The notes under the pieces: model-generated
Told to the model about the DNA's origin: nothing
Seen by the model: the letters and a program-made list of their open reading frames with translations, nothing else
The model's database searches: none
Part shown: positions 48,435-57,646 of the stretch, piece by piece
Numbering within the stretch: the stretch's first letter is position 1
Layout: the number at the start of each line of letters is the position of its first letter
Source of the DNA: Hymenobacter gummosus
Lineage (GTDB): Bacteria > Bacteroidota > Bacteroidia > Cytophagales > Hymenobacteraceae
Direction of reading: 5' to 3'
NCBI RefSeq assembly: GCF_003970915.1
Contig: NZ_RXOF01000006.1
Location: 124,001-188,000 of the forward strand
DNA length: 64,000 nucleotides
Translations under genes and position numbers: made by a program

Positions 48435-49955
48435 ATGAAACTGCTGCTGCTCCTTGCCGGCCTGCTGCCCCTGCTGGCCCCGGCCCAGTCCCGCCTCGAT
48501 TACCAGGTGCACTACAGCCCGCAGCTGGCCGCGGAGGGCCTGCGGGTGCAGGTGCAGGCCCGCACCACCCGCCCCGCCGACTCCACCTACTTCCACTTCG
48601 CCAACGAGGTGTGGGGCGAGAAAGACCTGCTGCGCTGCCTCACGGGCCTCACGGGCGCGGAGCCCGGCTACCGTTTCCGCGTGGTGCCCGACAGCAGCCG
48701 CATCGTGGTGTACCACCCGCGGGGCCGCGACGTGCGCTTTTCGTACCGGGTGAAGCAGGACGCGGCGCAGTACACCAAGGCGCAGTTCAGCCGTCCCTAC
48801 GTGGCCGACACCTACTTCCACGTGCTGGGCGAGTCCCTGTTTGCCGTGCCCGAGGCTCTGACCAAAACGGCCGTCGAAGACCCGGAAATGCGGGCCACCG
48901 TGCGCTGGGTGGGCTTTCCGCCGGATTTCCGGCTGCACAACACCTTCGCCGCGGGCGCCACCGAGCAGACGTTCCGCGGCAAGCTCTGGACGGAGTTTTA
49001 CCGCTCGCTCTACGTGGGCGGCGACTACCGCCTGCAGCAGTTCAGCCTGCAGAACCGCACCGTGTACCTGGCCCAGCGCGGGCAGTGGACGGAGTACACC
49101 GACGCCCGCGTGCTGGAAGCCGTGCGGCAGGCCCTCACGGCCCAGCGCGCCTTCTGGCAGGACGCCGGCCCGGCCAGCTACACCGTGTTCCTCAGCCCCA
49201 CCGTGACGACTGCCGACACCAGCTGGCACGGGCAGAGCATGAAGGGCAGCAGCCTGCACCAGGGCTTCGTGCTGCAGTCGACCAATAACCCCTACAACAA
49301 CTGGGATTTGCTGCGCTACATCCTCAACCACGAGATGCTGCACCAGTGGATTGGCGGACAGATCGGGGCGGCGCACGAGGAGCTGAACTACTGGTTTACG
49401 GAAGGCTTCACCGACTACTACGCCTTCAAGAACCGCCTGCGCAGCGGGGATTTGACGATGGAGCAGTGGGTGCAGAGCTTCAATGAGGACGTGCTTCAGC
49501 GCCTGTACCGCAACGCCGAGCGCAACCAGCCCAACTACCTCATCAAGGATAACTACTGGAAGAGCAGCAGCTTCGGCAAGCTGCCCTACCGCCGCGGGGC
49601 CGTCTTCGCGCTCTGGCTCGACCACCAGATTCTGCGCCGCTCGGGCTACACCCGCTCCCTCGACGATATGATGCGCGAGCTGCTGCACCTCTGCCGGCAG
49701 CCCGGCCAGAAGTACACCGACGAGCTGTTTCTGACCCTGGCCCAGCGCTACCTGCGCGAGGACATCAGCTACGAGTACCAGAAGTACATGCTCGACGGCG
49801 CCGACCTGCCCCTGCGCCCCGAGGACCTGGTGGAAGGCCTGACGGTGGACAACAGCGGCAAGGTGCCGGTGCTCAAGCTCAACGGCCCCGCCGCACCCCT
49901 GCGCGAACGGTACCTGAACGAGAACCCCGCCGCCCGGCCCATGGCCCGGCAGTAG
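48435..49955 (+). CDS. Secreted M1/M61-like metallopeptidase
   Basis: A 506-residue protein with signal peptide MKLLLLLAGLLPLLAPAQS. A beta-rich N-terminal half (VRVQVQARTTRPADSTYFHFANEVWG) precedes the gluzincin core HEMLHQWIGGQIGA. HExxH gives two zinc ligands, and the Glu of WFTEGFTDYYAF lies 19 residues after the second His, one more than in classical M1 enzymes. The C-terminal part is helical (YRRGAVFALWLDHQILRRSG, DDMMRELLHLC). Probably a periplasmic or surface aminopeptidase. The exact peptidase family is uncertain. Confidence 0.83.
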   Translation: MKLLLLLAGLLPLLAPAQSRLDYQVHYSPQLAAEGLRVQVQARTTRPADSTYFHFANEVWGEKDLLRCLTGLTGAEPGYRFRVVPDSSRIVVYHPRGRDVRFSYRVKQDAAQYTKAQFSRPYVADTYFHVLGESLFAVPEALTKTAVEDPEMRATVRWVGFPPDFRLHNTFAAGATEQTFRGKLWTEFYRSLYVGGDYRLQQFSLQNRTVYLAQRGQWTEYTDARVLEAVRQALTAQRAFWQDAGPASYTVFLSPTVTTADTSWHGQSMKGSSLHQGFVLQSTNNPYNNWDLLRYILNHEMLHQWIGGQIGAAHEELNYWFTEGFTDYYAFKNRLRSGDLTMEQWVQSFNEDVLQRLYRNAERNQPNYLIKDNYWKSSSFGKLPYRRGAVFALWLDHQILRRSGYTRSLDDMMRELLHLCRQPGQKYTDELFLTLAQRYLREDISYEYQKYMLDGADLPLRPEDLVEGLTVDNSGKVPVLKLNGPAAPLRERYLNENPAARPMARQ

Positions 49956-50074
49956 CCCGCCGCGGCGGAAGTAGCCCGCATTCAGCGCTTTGCCGCTGGC
50001 CACCGCGGAACCGCCCAGCAAACCCAACCGTACATCCTCTGGTCCACCAACCCGGGCTGCGGCCCCCCGGTACC

Positions 50075-50806
50075 ATGAAGATGCTTCCGCTTTTGCTGGC
50101 CAGCGCCCTGCTGCTGGCGGCCCCGCGCGCCGGTTCGGCCCAAGACATCGGCCCGGCCCTCGATATGACGCTGATGACCGGCTGGGCCGGCGGCGAGGCC
50201 GTGCGCTACGACCTGGAAAAACGCGCCGCCGCGGCCAAGGGCGGCCGAACGGCTACCACCAAAACGGCCACCGCCAGCAGCTTCGCCTACCGCCCCTCCC
50301 CGGCCGTGCGCGAGCGGACGGTGGCAAACCTGGCCGCTAAGCTGCAGGCCAGCAACCCCGCCGGCGCCCAGGCCCTCACTGCCGCCTTCGGCCCCGGCAA
50401 GCTCGACTACGAGACGCTGTACGCGAAAATCATCAGCGGCACCGGTCTGCGCGCCACCGATGCGGCCGACGCCATGGCCTGTTACCTGCTCACGGGTTAC
50501 GCAATTGTCAACAATGTGCAGGACGGTAGAACCATCACGCCCGCGCTGGCCAAGGGCGTGCGCGGGCAGGTAGCCGGCATCATGCAGCGAAACGGACAGC
50601 TCAAGCCCGACGACCCGGTGGCCGCGGCCCGCTTCGGGGAGGCCTTCAAGCTGCAAACCGTCATCCTGACGGCCGGCTGGGAGGAAGCCGCCAAGAAAAG
50701 CACCCTCCCGGCCTACCGCAGCAGCATCGGCTCGATGTTCAAGGGCCAGTACGGCATGGATTTCAGCCAGCTGAAGCTTACGCCTCAGGGCTTCGCGAGG
50801 AAGTAG
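50075..50806 (+). CDS. Secreted protein resembling DUF6683
   Basis: A 243-residue secreted protein with signal peptide MKMLPLLLASALLLAAPRAG. FAYRPSPAVRERTVANLAAKL, then LRATDAADAMACYLLTGYAIVNNVQDG and the paired GVRGQVAGIMQRNGQLK are consistent with DUF6683, a family of exported proteins of unknown function. No catalytic residue set is apparent. The protein is predicted helical and lacks a T9SS or lipobox signal, so it should remain in the periplasm or be released. A strong terminator follows. Confidence 0.68.
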   Translation: MKMLPLLLASALLLAAPRAGSAQDIGPALDMTLMTGWAGGEAVRYDLEKRAAAAKGGRTATTKTATASSFAYRPSPAVRERTVANLAAKLQASNPAGAQALTAAFGPGKLDYETLYAKIISGTGLRATDAADAMACYLLTGYAIVNNVQDGRTITPALAKGVRGQVAGIMQRNGQLKPDDPVAAARFGEAFKLQTVILTAGWEEAAKKSTLPAYRSSIGSMFKGQYGMDFSQLKLTPQGFARK

Positions 50807-50823
50807 ACGATTTATCAAACGCC

Positions 50824-50855
50824 AAGCGGCCACCCCGACGCCGGGGTGGCCGCTT
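50824..50855. terminator. Hairpin between convergent genes
   Basis: A perfect 13-bp stem AAGCGGCCACCCC / GGGGTGGCCGCTT and TGTTTA on the plus strand, between the DUF6683-like gene and the hydrolase gene. Confidence 0.82.
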
Positions 50856-50874
50856 TGTTTATCAGGCAGGGCGC

Positions 50875-52029
50875 TTACTTCGTCAAAGCTGATTTCAGCT
50901 CGGCGGAGGCCATTGCCTGGGCTTCCTTGGCCTGGGGCACCACCGCGGCCATGCCGAAGAACTCGTGCGTGACGCCGTCGTAGTTCTGGTACTTCACCGG
51001 CACGCCGGCGGCCTGCAGCTTGTCGGCCAGCATCTTCCCGTCGCTCATCAGCGGGTCGATTTCGGCGGTGATGAGCGTGGTGGGCGGCAGGCCCTTCAGG
51101 TTGGCCGATACCAGGGAAATCATCGGGTTCTTGCCGTCGGCGGCGGAGCGCAGGTACTTGTCGAAGAACCAGCCCATCATGGCCTTGTTCAGCGGCTTGG
51201 CCTGGGCGTTTTTCTGGTACGAAGGCGTGTTCAGGTCGTAGCCCGCAATGGGGTACACCAGCAGTTGGTGCTTGGGCAGGGCCACCTTTTTGTCGCGGGC
51301 CATCATGCTCACGGCGCAGGCCAGGTTGCCGCCCGCCGATTCGCCGGCCACGGCCACGCGGGCCGGGTCGCCTTTGATGCTGGCGGCGTTCTTCAGCGCC
51401 CACTGGTAAGCGGCAAACGAGTCGTTGTGGGCCGTGGGGAACTTGTGCTCGGGCGCCTGCCGGTAGGCCACCGACACCACCACGGCGCCCACCTGCTCGG
51501 AGAGGCCGCGGGCCGAGGCGTCGTAGGTATCGAGGTTGGCAATGACCCAGCCGCCGCCGTGGTAGTACACAATCACCGGGAACGGCCCGGCGCCTGATTT
51601 GGGCGTGTACACGCGCACTTTCACGCCGGGCATCAGCACACGGCTCATGGTATCGGCCGTGACGGGCGGCATGGGAATGTTGTTCTGCTGCATCAGCTTC
51701 ATCACCGCGTCGGTGGGCGTGGGCTGTTGCCGCGCCTCCAGGGCCGACAGCGTCTCGATGGGCTTACCGCCGAGGCTGGCCAGGGTTTCCATCACGGCCT
51801 GCATTTCGGGCTTGATGGTGGGCGCCCAGGCGGGCGCGGGGCCGGTGGGCTTAATGGGCTGCGGGCCGGCCGTAGCCATGGTGTCGGCGGCCGGGGCAGT
51901 GGTAGCGGCCGAGTCGGCCGTGGGGTTGCCGCTGGAGTCGGTGCTAGGGTTGTTGGAGCAGGCAGCCAGCAGGCCCAGGGCCGCGGCCGGGGCCACCCAG
52001 CGGGCAGCCAAAAGGTACAAGGAACGCAT
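50875..52029 (-). CDS. Alpha/beta hydrolase (HSL family) lipoprotein
   Basis: A 384-residue lipoprotein (LLAAC, Cys24) with a ~50-residue Ser/Thr/Pro-rich linker before the enzyme domain. The hormone-sensitive-lipase motifs are clear: YYHGGGWVIANLDTYD (oxyanion hole HGGG), VAVAGESAGGNLACA (nucleophile Ser), ITAEIDPLMSDGKMLAD (Asp) and GVTHEFFGMAAV (His). Such enzymes cleave short-chain esters, such as acetyl esters of sugars or xenobiotics. It is likely anchored in the periplasm or at the surface. Not in an operon with its neighbours. Confidence 0.9.
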   Translation of the reverse strand: MRSLYLLAARWVAPAAALGLLAACSNNPSTDSSGNPTADSAATTAPAADTMATAGPQPIKPTGPAPAWAPTIKPEMQAVMETLASLGGKPIETLSALEARQQPTPTDAVMKLMQQNNIPMPPVTADTMSRVLMPGVKVRVYTPKSGAGPFPVIVYYHGGGWVIANLDTYDASARGLSEQVGAVVVSVAYRQAPEHKFPTAHNDSFAAYQWALKNAASIKGDPARVAVAGESAGGNLACAVSMMARDKKVALPKHQLLVYPIAGYDLNTPSYQKNAQAKPLNKAMMGWFFDKYLRSAADGKNPMISLVSANLKGLPPTTLITAEIDPLMSDGKMLADKLQAAGVPVKYQNYDGVTHEFFGMAAVVPQAKEAQAMASAELKSALTK

Positions 52030-52195
52030 AGAATAAGGTGTTTGGTGTGTGGTCGGCTAGCACCTACGGCCGGGCCTAGGCTTTTGCTTGACGCTGCCCG
52101 AATATTTTCCAGCAAGCTCGGCCGTAACCGCCCGCAGCCCGCGGTAGTCAGTTGGCGCCGATTGCTTTATTTAGGCCGAACTCCTCCCGTCCCCG

Positions 52196-52747
52196 ATGCT
52201 GCGCGCCCTCTACTCCGATTCCATCACCCTGCACCTCATCAACGAGGACAACCTGGTCGACATCACCACGCTTTTCCAGGGCTACCCCGACTCCCACGGC
52301 ATGCTTGACGAGCTGTTCCGGAGCTACCTGCCGCAGTACGACCGCGCCGGCCGCCGCACCAACTTCGGCTTCTACAGCCTGCTGGGCGAGGAGCTGGCCG
52401 GCATGACCCTGCTCACCGTCGACAGCTGGGACGAGCTGAGCGGCAACACCGGCGCCGACGTGTTCGAGCACATGCGCGGCCGGGGCGTCACGCCGCGCAG
52501 CAAGCCCCACCTGTTCTACCTCGCCTTCGAGCTGCTGGGTCTGAACCGCGTGGCCACCGGCTTCCGCGTGTCGAACCACTCCTCGCGCCGCTCCATCGAG
52601 AAAACCCGGGGCTTCCAGTACGAGGGCCGTATGCGCGAATCGGGCCGCAACGAGCAGGGTGAGTTCGAGGACGAGCTGCTCTACGCCATCCTGCGCCGCG
52701 ACTGGGCGCAGCTCTACGACAAGTCCTTGGTGACGGTGCTGGAGTAG
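52196..52747 (+). CDS. GNAT N-acetyltransferase, RimJ/RimL-like
   Basis: A 183-residue protein. LNRVATGFRVSNHSSRRSIEKTRGFQYEGRMRES is the RimJ-type closing block, where a residue such as Asn positions the substrate and the F-x-x-E-G motif ends the fold. The middle has GFYSLLGEELAGMTLLTVDSWDEL. It most likely acetylates an amino group on a protein N-terminus or small molecule. A glycine-rich acetyl-CoA loop is not obvious, so this is a divergent member. Confidence 0.75.
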   Translation: MLRALYSDSITLHLINEDNLVDITTLFQGYPDSHGMLDELFRSYLPQYDRAGRRTNFGFYSLLGEELAGMTLLTVDSWDELSGNTGADVFEHMRGRGVTPRSKPHLFYLAFELLGLNRVATGFRVSNHSSRRSIEKTRGFQYEGRMRESGRNEQGEFEDELLYAILRRDWAQLYDKSLVTVLE

Positions 52748-52884
52748 CGGCGCCGGCCAGATTCAGCCGTTTGGCGGTGGCGCAAATACCCCCGTAGTTC
52801 GTCGCAAATGGCCCTGGCGTGACGCCTATTTTGCTAATAATTTTGGCATGTAATCAATGTCAAACCTTTTTAGCCAAACGCGCC

Positions 52885-53322
52885 ATGAAAGCCAAAACCG
52901 CCACCATCCTGTACCGCGTCTTCACCTTGCCCTTCGCCGCCTTTATGCTGTTCGGCGGCTACGCCGAACTCTCGCACAGCCCCGAGGGCGAAGCCATCAT
53001 GCGGCACCTGGGCTACCCGCTGCACGTGCTCGATGTGCTGGGCGTGGCCAAGCTGCTGGGCGCCCTGGCCCTGCTGCAGCCCTGGCTGCGTACCGCCAAG
53101 GAATGGGCCTACGCCGGCTTCACCTTCAACCTCCTCGGCGCCTGCGTGGCCCGCGCCGCCGCCGGCGACAGTCTGATGCTCATCGTCTCGCCCCTGCTCT
53201 TCCTGACCTGGATGGCGTTTTCCTACCTGTTCTGGAAAAAGCGCCAGGCCCAGCGCTTCGCAGCCGAGGTACCCGCCGAGGGGTACAGAGCGCCACTGCG
53301 GGCAGTGGTGGCCGCGGGGTAG
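52885..53322 (+). CDS. DoxX family membrane protein
   Basis: A 145-residue membrane protein (start MKAKTATILYRVFT) with four hydrophobic segments: LPFAAFMLFGGYAEL, VLDVLGVAKLLGALALL, AYAGFTFNLLGACVA and LIVSPLLFLTWMAFSYLFW. The GYAEL...LGYP pattern fits the DoxX-like family, small membrane proteins linked to quinone-related redox or stress. The C-terminus is a short basic tail. The specific role is unknown. Confidence 0.83.
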   Translation: MKAKTATILYRVFTLPFAAFMLFGGYAELSHSPEGEAIMRHLGYPLHVLDVLGVAKLLGALALLQPWLRTAKEWAYAGFTFNLLGACVARAAAGDSLMLIVSPLLFLTWMAFSYLFWKKRQAQRFAAEVPAEGYRAPLRAVVAAG

Positions 53323-53325
53323 GGC

Positions 53326-53600
53326 GTGAGGGTAGGAGTTGTCTGCTGTCATCCTGAGGCGCAGCCGAAGGACCTTCCTCCCACCACGCACTGCCGCTGA
53401 CACCAATGTGTCAACGCTGCTTGTTGGTAGTAATAACAACATAGAAGCGCAGCCACCAACGCCCAATCACTCGGGCCGCGGTGGCTGCGCTTTTATCGTC
53501 CTGGCCTAACGTCTGACCTTAGACTTTAGCGGCGGTGCATGGTGGGAGGAAGGTCCTTCGGCTGCGCCTCAGGATGACAGCAGACAACTCCTACCCTCAC
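53326..53600. repeat. 65-bp inverted repeats around a terminator
   Basis: The arms 53326-53390 and 53536-53600 are reverse complements with one mismatch. They contain GTCATCCTGAGGCGCAGCCG and AAGGACCTTCCTCCCACC. The partial match continues inward for ~10 bp. The centre holds a terminator-like hairpin. This looks like a dispersed repeat of the GTCATCCTGAG type common in bacterial genomes, present here as an inverted pair. Confidence 0.85.
53445..53492. terminator. Terminator inside the inverted repeat
   Basis: A 13-bp perfect stem AAGCGCAGCCACC / GGTGGCTGCGCTT followed by TTATCG. It lies between DoxX and the convergent AraC gene and probably serves both. Confidence 0.75.
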
Positions 53601-53614
53601 ACCCCCATACCCTC

Positions 53615-54595
53615 TTACCCTATCACCACCGCCCGGCTGTATTTGTCGCGGTACTGCTTGGGCGAGAGGCCGGTGATGCGCTTGAAGGTGTCGCGGAAGG
53701 CTTTGGCGTCGGTGTAGCCCACCTGGTACATCACCTCGTTGACCGTCTCGCGCGAGGATTCCAGGCTGTTTTTGGCCGCTTCCACCTTCACCCGCTGAAT
53801 GTACTCGACCACCGAGTTGGCGGTGGCTTTCTTGAAGCGGCGCTCCAGGTTGCGGCGGCTCAGGGCCAGCATGTCGGCCAGCTGGTCCACCGTAATCTTT
53901 TCCTGGTAGTTGTCCTCGATGAAGGTCTGGGCCCGCTTCACCGGCTCGTCGTCGTGCTCCTTCTGCCCGTTGAAGATGATGAAGGCCGACTGGCTGACCC
54001 GCTCGATATCAATCTGGAACACCTTGGCGCAGGTCACGGCCATGTCGCGGCCCACGTACTTCTCGATGAGGTAGAGCACCAGGTTCAGGTACGAAAACGC
54101 CCCGCCGCTGGAGTAGATGCCGTGCTCGTCGGTGACGAGGCGGTCCTCCACCAGCTCCACCTGCGGAAACATGCGGCGGAAGTCGTTGGCCGCCGCCCAG
54201 TGCGTGGTGCACTGCCGCCCGTCGATGAGGCCGGTGGAGGCCAGCAGAAAGGCGCCCAGGCACAGGCTGGCCACCTCAGCGCCCTGCTGGTACTGGCGGA
54301 TAATCCAGGGCACAAAGTCCCGGTTGGCTTCCAGCGCCTGCCGCGGGTCGCCGTCGATGGCCGGAATGACCACCAGATCAGTCTGCTCCACGTCCGCGGT
54401 CAGCAGGCGGGTGTGGATGTTGTAGAGGCCCCCGCACACCGGCGTTTCGGCGGTGAGGCCCACCAGCTGCACCTCAAACAGGGGCCGTTGGCCCAGGCGC
54501 TTGAGCAGGTTGTTCACCTCGCTGAACACCAGCCGCGGGCCCTCAATGCTCCCGAGCACGGCCCCGTGCGGCACCAGAATGGAAATGCGCTTCAT
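53615..54595 (-). CDS. GlxA-family AraC transcription regulator
   Basis: A 326-residue regulator, start MKRISILVPHGAVLGSIEGP. Residues 1-~190 are a DJ-1/PfpI-like domain (EQTDLVVIPAIDGD, VASLCLGAFLLASTGLIDG with the nucleophile-elbow Cys, CTTHWAAANDFR). Residues ~220-326 are an AraC DNA-binding domain (QLADMLALSRRNLERRFKKATANSVVEYIQRVKVEAAKNSLE, then VNEVMYQVGYTDAKAFRDTFKRITGLSPKQYR). This is the GlxA arrangement, in which a DJ-1 fold senses a metabolite. The target genes are unknown. A TTGAC / TACCTTGG promoter lies just upstream. Confidence 0.9.
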   Translation of the reverse strand: MKRISILVPHGAVLGSIEGPRLVFSEVNNLLKRLGQRPLFEVQLVGLTAETPVCGGLYNIHTRLLTADVEQTDLVVIPAIDGDPRQALEANRDFVPWIIRQYQQGAEVASLCLGAFLLASTGLIDGRQCTTHWAAANDFRRMFPQVELVEDRLVTDEHGIYSSGGAFSYLNLVLYLIEKYVGRDMAVTCAKVFQIDIERVSQSAFIIFNGQKEHDDEPVKRAQTFIEDNYQEKITVDQLADMLALSRRNLERRFKKATANSVVEYIQRVKVEAAKNSLESSRETVNEVMYQVGYTDAKAFRDTFKRITGLSPKQYRDKYSRAVVIG

Positions 54596-54929
54596 GCTGC
54601 CCAAGGTAGCGTAACCGGGCCCGGCTGTCAAGCGCGACTACTAAAATATTTAGCAAATAGAACTGTTCCGCCGCGCCTACCAGCTGCGAAAGTTGAATGC
54701 CGGGGCGGAGGTCGGGCTGCCGGTGTCAATGCGGAGTACGGCCGTACCGCTGACGCTGTCTTCCCTCGGGGTTGTGTTAGCAGCAATGGGGGCTGTTTCG
54801 GCGGTCGGTGCGGGCTGCCGGGCCGGCGCCCCGGTGTAGCTCGGCCTTATCCTTTTGCCCGCCCGGCGCGTTGGTCTGGGAATCAGTTGCCGTCGTCTGC
54901 ATCCCGTCCATCACCCAATTCCTTATTCC
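54596..54929. other. Divergent intergenic region
   Basis: 334 bp between the AraC gene and the small membrane protein gene. It holds the AraC promoter and an AT-rich stretch (AAAATATTTAGCAAATAG, 54643-54660). No gene is seen. Confidence 0.5.
54601..54631 (-). promoter_or_regulatory. Promoter of the GlxA-family gene
   Basis: Minus strand TTGAC (54627-54631) and TACCTTGG (54601-54608), about 20 nt between them. One base deviates from TAnnTTTG. The -7 element is only ~6 bp from the start codon, so translation would begin almost at the transcript start. Confidence 0.5.
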
Positions 54930-55316
54930 ATGAACCAGCCCATTTCCCGGCAAGCCCACGGCTTGGCCGACCTCACCTACATTCCAACGGTGGCCGCCGC
55001 GCCCAAGCTGTTCGGCTTCGAAGAGGAGAAAACCGCCGTCACCGTGTGCTACGCCCTAAGCGGCATGGCCCTGATTTCGGGCCTGATGACCCGCGCCGAG
55101 TGGGGCGCTTTTAAGGTGTTGCCCTTCAAAGCCCACATTGCCCTGGACTTCGTCAATAGCGTGACGGCCCTGGCCGCGCCCTGGCTGTTCGGCTTTGCCC
55201 ACAACAAGCGGGCCCGCAACGCCTTTCTCGGCATCGGCGCCGTGGGGCTGACCGCCGGCCTGCTCACCCGGCCCGAGGAGATGCCGGCGTACCAGTCGGA
55301 CGAGGACTCCGAGTAG
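54930..55316 (+). CDS. Small SPW-repeat-like membrane protein
   Basis: A 128-residue membrane protein, start MNQPISRQAHGLADLTYIPT; the longer frame is unlikely. It shows three to four hydrophobic segments: VCYALSGMALISGLMT, AHIALDFVNSVTALAAPWLFGFA and FLGIGAVGLTAGLLT. The motif ALAAPWLFGF....ARN is typical of SPW-repeat-like membrane proteins. The C-terminus is acidic (QSDEDSE). The function is not known. Confidence 0.72.
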   Translation: MNQPISRQAHGLADLTYIPTVAAAPKLFGFEEEKTAVTVCYALSGMALISGLMTRAEWGAFKVLPFKAHIALDFVNSVTALAAPWLFGFAHNKRARNAFLGIGAVGLTAGLLTRPEEMPAYQSDEDSE

Positions 55317-55334
55317 TCCGGAGCCCTTCTACCG

Positions 55335-55381
55335 AAACAGCCGCGCCGCCTGAACCTTGTTTTCAGGCGGCGCGGCTGTTT
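55335..55381 (+). terminator. Strong rho-independent terminator
   Basis: A perfect 19-bp stem (55335-55353, 55363-55381) with a 9-nt loop ending in GTTTTTGG, 18 bp after the stop codon. It may also stop the convergent amylase gene. Confidence 0.92.
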
Positions 55382-55465
55382 TTGGCCATATCGAAGGAAG
55401 AGTGAGGCGTACGGGTGATGATGCGGCCCCAGGTTCCTGCCGGCGCTCTGGATGGCACCTGAAAG

Positions 55466-57400
55466 TTACTTCATCAGCTCCAGCACCATGGCGGTTTTAG
55501 CGGGCAGCTGCAGGGTTTTCAGGTCCGCGAGGGTTTCGCCGGTCAGCACGTTGCGGGCCTTGGTGTAGCCGCTCATGCGCTCCGCGAAGCGGGCGGTGGG
55601 CAGGGCGGCGGCTTTGTCGGTGGTGTTGGTGGCTACCATCACCGTGCCGGCGTTGTCGTAGCGGAAGTAGGCGTAGAGGCCGTTTTCGGGAATGTACTGC
55701 ATTAGCTTGCCCGCGTGCAGCGTGGGGTGCGTGCGGCGGTACTGAGCCAGGGTGCGCACGAAGTTGAAGGCGTCGTTTTCGGCCTGCGTGCGGCCGGCGG
55801 CGGTGAACTTGTCCTCCTTGTCGCCAGGGAAGCCGCCGGGAAAGTCGCGGCGCACCTCGGCGTCGGAGGGGTTCTTGAAGTTCTTCATCAGGATTTCCGT
55901 GCCGTAGTACATCGACGGGATGCCGCGCGTGGTGAGCAGCCAGGTCAGCCCGATTTTATACTTGGCAACGTCTTCGCCCATTTCCGAGAGGAAGCGGTTG
56001 TGGTCGTGGTTGTCGAGGAAGGTGACGAGCTTGGTGGGGTCTTCGTACAGCCCGTCCTGGGCCAGGGCCTGGTGCACGCGGTGGGCGCCGTTGTCCCAGC
56101 CGGTCACGTCCTTGCCGCCCACTTCCTTCAGCCCGGCCAGCATCCCGCCTTCGAGCACGAAATCGAGCCCCCCCGGCTGGTTGGACTTAAAGGGGAAGTT
56201 CACCTTGTTGCGCACGTAGTAGGCCTGGTCCACCACGTTCGACACGGCCGACTCGCCGAAGATGTGGATGCGCGGGTACTCGGCCAGCAGCGCCGCGTTG
56301 CAGCGGTTCATGAAGGGCTGGTCGTTGTACATATAAGTATCGATGCGCCAGGCATCCACCCCGAAGTTCTCCACCGACCAGAGCGCGTGCTGAATCAGGA
56401 AGTTGGCCACGTAGGGATTCTGCTGATTGAGGTCGGGCAGGAAGGGCACAAACCAGCCGTCGAGCAGCACTTTCCGGTCGATGGCCGCGGCGTGCGGGTC
56501 CGTCACGGACTGCTGCCGGTACGAGGTGTTGGTGTAGCTGGGCCACTGGTGCAGCCAGCTTTTCATGGGCAAATCCTTTACCGTCCAGTGGTTGATGCCC
56601 ACGTGGTTGTACACCGCGTCCTGCACCACTTTCAGCCCTTGCGCGTGGGCCTGCTGCACGAAGGTTTTGTAGGCCGCGTTGCCGCCCAGGCGCCGGTCCA
56701 CGTTGTAGTGGTCGGTGAAGCCGTAGCCGTGGTAGGCCGAGCGCATGTTGCCGCCCTCGTCGGTGAGCGGCTGGTCGTTTTCGATGACGGGCGTAAACCA
56801 CACGGCCGTCACCCCGAGGTCCTTGAAGTAGCCGATGCGCTGAGCCGCTCCCTGCAAGTCGCCGCCGTGGCGGTAGAAGGGGTTGGCGCGGTCGGCGTTG
56901 GGGTCGGCCATGTCGGCAAATTTGTCGTTCGAGGGGTCCCCGTTCACGAACCGGTCGGGCATGGCCAGGTAGACGAGGTCGGCCTGCGTGACGCCCTGGC
57001 CCTTGGCGGCGTTGTCGCGGGCGCGCAGCTCCCAGCTGCGCGTCACGGTCTGGGCGCCCTTCTTACCCACCAGCTTCACCTGCCCGGGCTTGGCCGTGGG
57101 GCTGATGCTCAGGTCGAGGAACACGTAGTTGGGGTTTTCGACGGTGTTGGCCTTCACCAGCTTCACGCCGGGGTAGTTGATGGAGTACGTGAGCGTGCCC
57201 GCCTGGGGGCCGTACACCAGCAGCTGCACGTCGTGGTGCTTCATGCCCACCCACCAGTTGGTCGGGTTCAGGCGGGTGATGGTGGGAGCGGCGGTCTGGG
57301 CGGCGGCGGGCAGGCCGGGCAGCAGGCCCAGAGCCAGCGGCAAAACGCGGCGCAGGCAGCGGCGGACCGACGCGGCGGCCGGAAGGAAGAAGGTGGGCAT
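55466..57400 (-). CDS. GH13 alpha-amylase/cyclomaltodextrinase-type glycosidase
   Basis: A 644-residue protein; start MPTFFLPAAASVRRCL gives a signal peptide ending near residue 35 (AAAQT). An N-terminal beta domain (NWWVGMKHHDVQLLVYGP) is typical of cyclomaltodextrinase/neopullulanase-type enzymes. The GH13 barrel has DAVYNHVGINHW, GVDAWRIDTYMYND (nucleophile Asp), IHIFGESAV (acid/base Glu) and VTFLDNHDHNRFLSEMG (third acid, Asp). A C-terminal beta domain follows. It is likely a periplasmic enzyme that hydrolyses maltooligosaccharides or cyclodextrins. No susC/susD genes are nearby, so it is not part of a full starch locus here. Confidence 0.92.
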   Translation of the reverse strand: MPTFFLPAAASVRRCLRRVLPLALGLLPGLPAAAQTAAPTITRLNPTNWWVGMKHHDVQLLVYGPQAGTLTYSINYPGVKLVKANTVENPNYVFLDLSISPTAKPGQVKLVGKKGAQTVTRSWELRARDNAAKGQGVTQADLVYLAMPDRFVNGDPSNDKFADMADPNADRANPFYRHGGDLQGAAQRIGYFKDLGVTAVWFTPVIENDQPLTDEGGNMRSAYHGYGFTDHYNVDRRLGGNAAYKTFVQQAHAQGLKVVQDAVYNHVGINHWTVKDLPMKSWLHQWPSYTNTSYRQQSVTDPHAAAIDRKVLLDGWFVPFLPDLNQQNPYVANFLIQHALWSVENFGVDAWRIDTYMYNDQPFMNRCNAALLAEYPRIHIFGESAVSNVVDQAYYVRNKVNFPFKSNQPGGLDFVLEGGMLAGLKEVGGKDVTGWDNGAHRVHQALAQDGLYEDPTKLVTFLDNHDHNRFLSEMGEDVAKYKIGLTWLLTTRGIPSMYYGTEILMKNFKNPSDAEVRRDFPGGFPGDKEDKFTAAGRTQAENDAFNFVRTLAQYRRTHPTLHAGKLMQYIPENGLYAYFRYDNAGTVMVATNTTDKAAALPTARFAERMSGYTKARNVLTGETLADLKTLQLPAKTAMVLELMK

Positions 57401-57646
57401 AAGTAAGCGCGTGGGAATGATGCGGATGGGAGCAGCCGGCCGCGAAGCCGGGAAGCTGCAATATGGGCGCGGCCAAGGTAAATCTGCGCCCGGGCCATTA
57501 AAAAACCGCGCAAGAATTGCTCGGCGGCCCGCCCCGGCCGATTGTACATACACGGGGTGGCTTGCACAATGGGAAAATATTTCGTCTTTATATAACTTAA
57601 ACAATAAATATTTTAACTATAATCACCATCAGTTCCACCACCGTAC

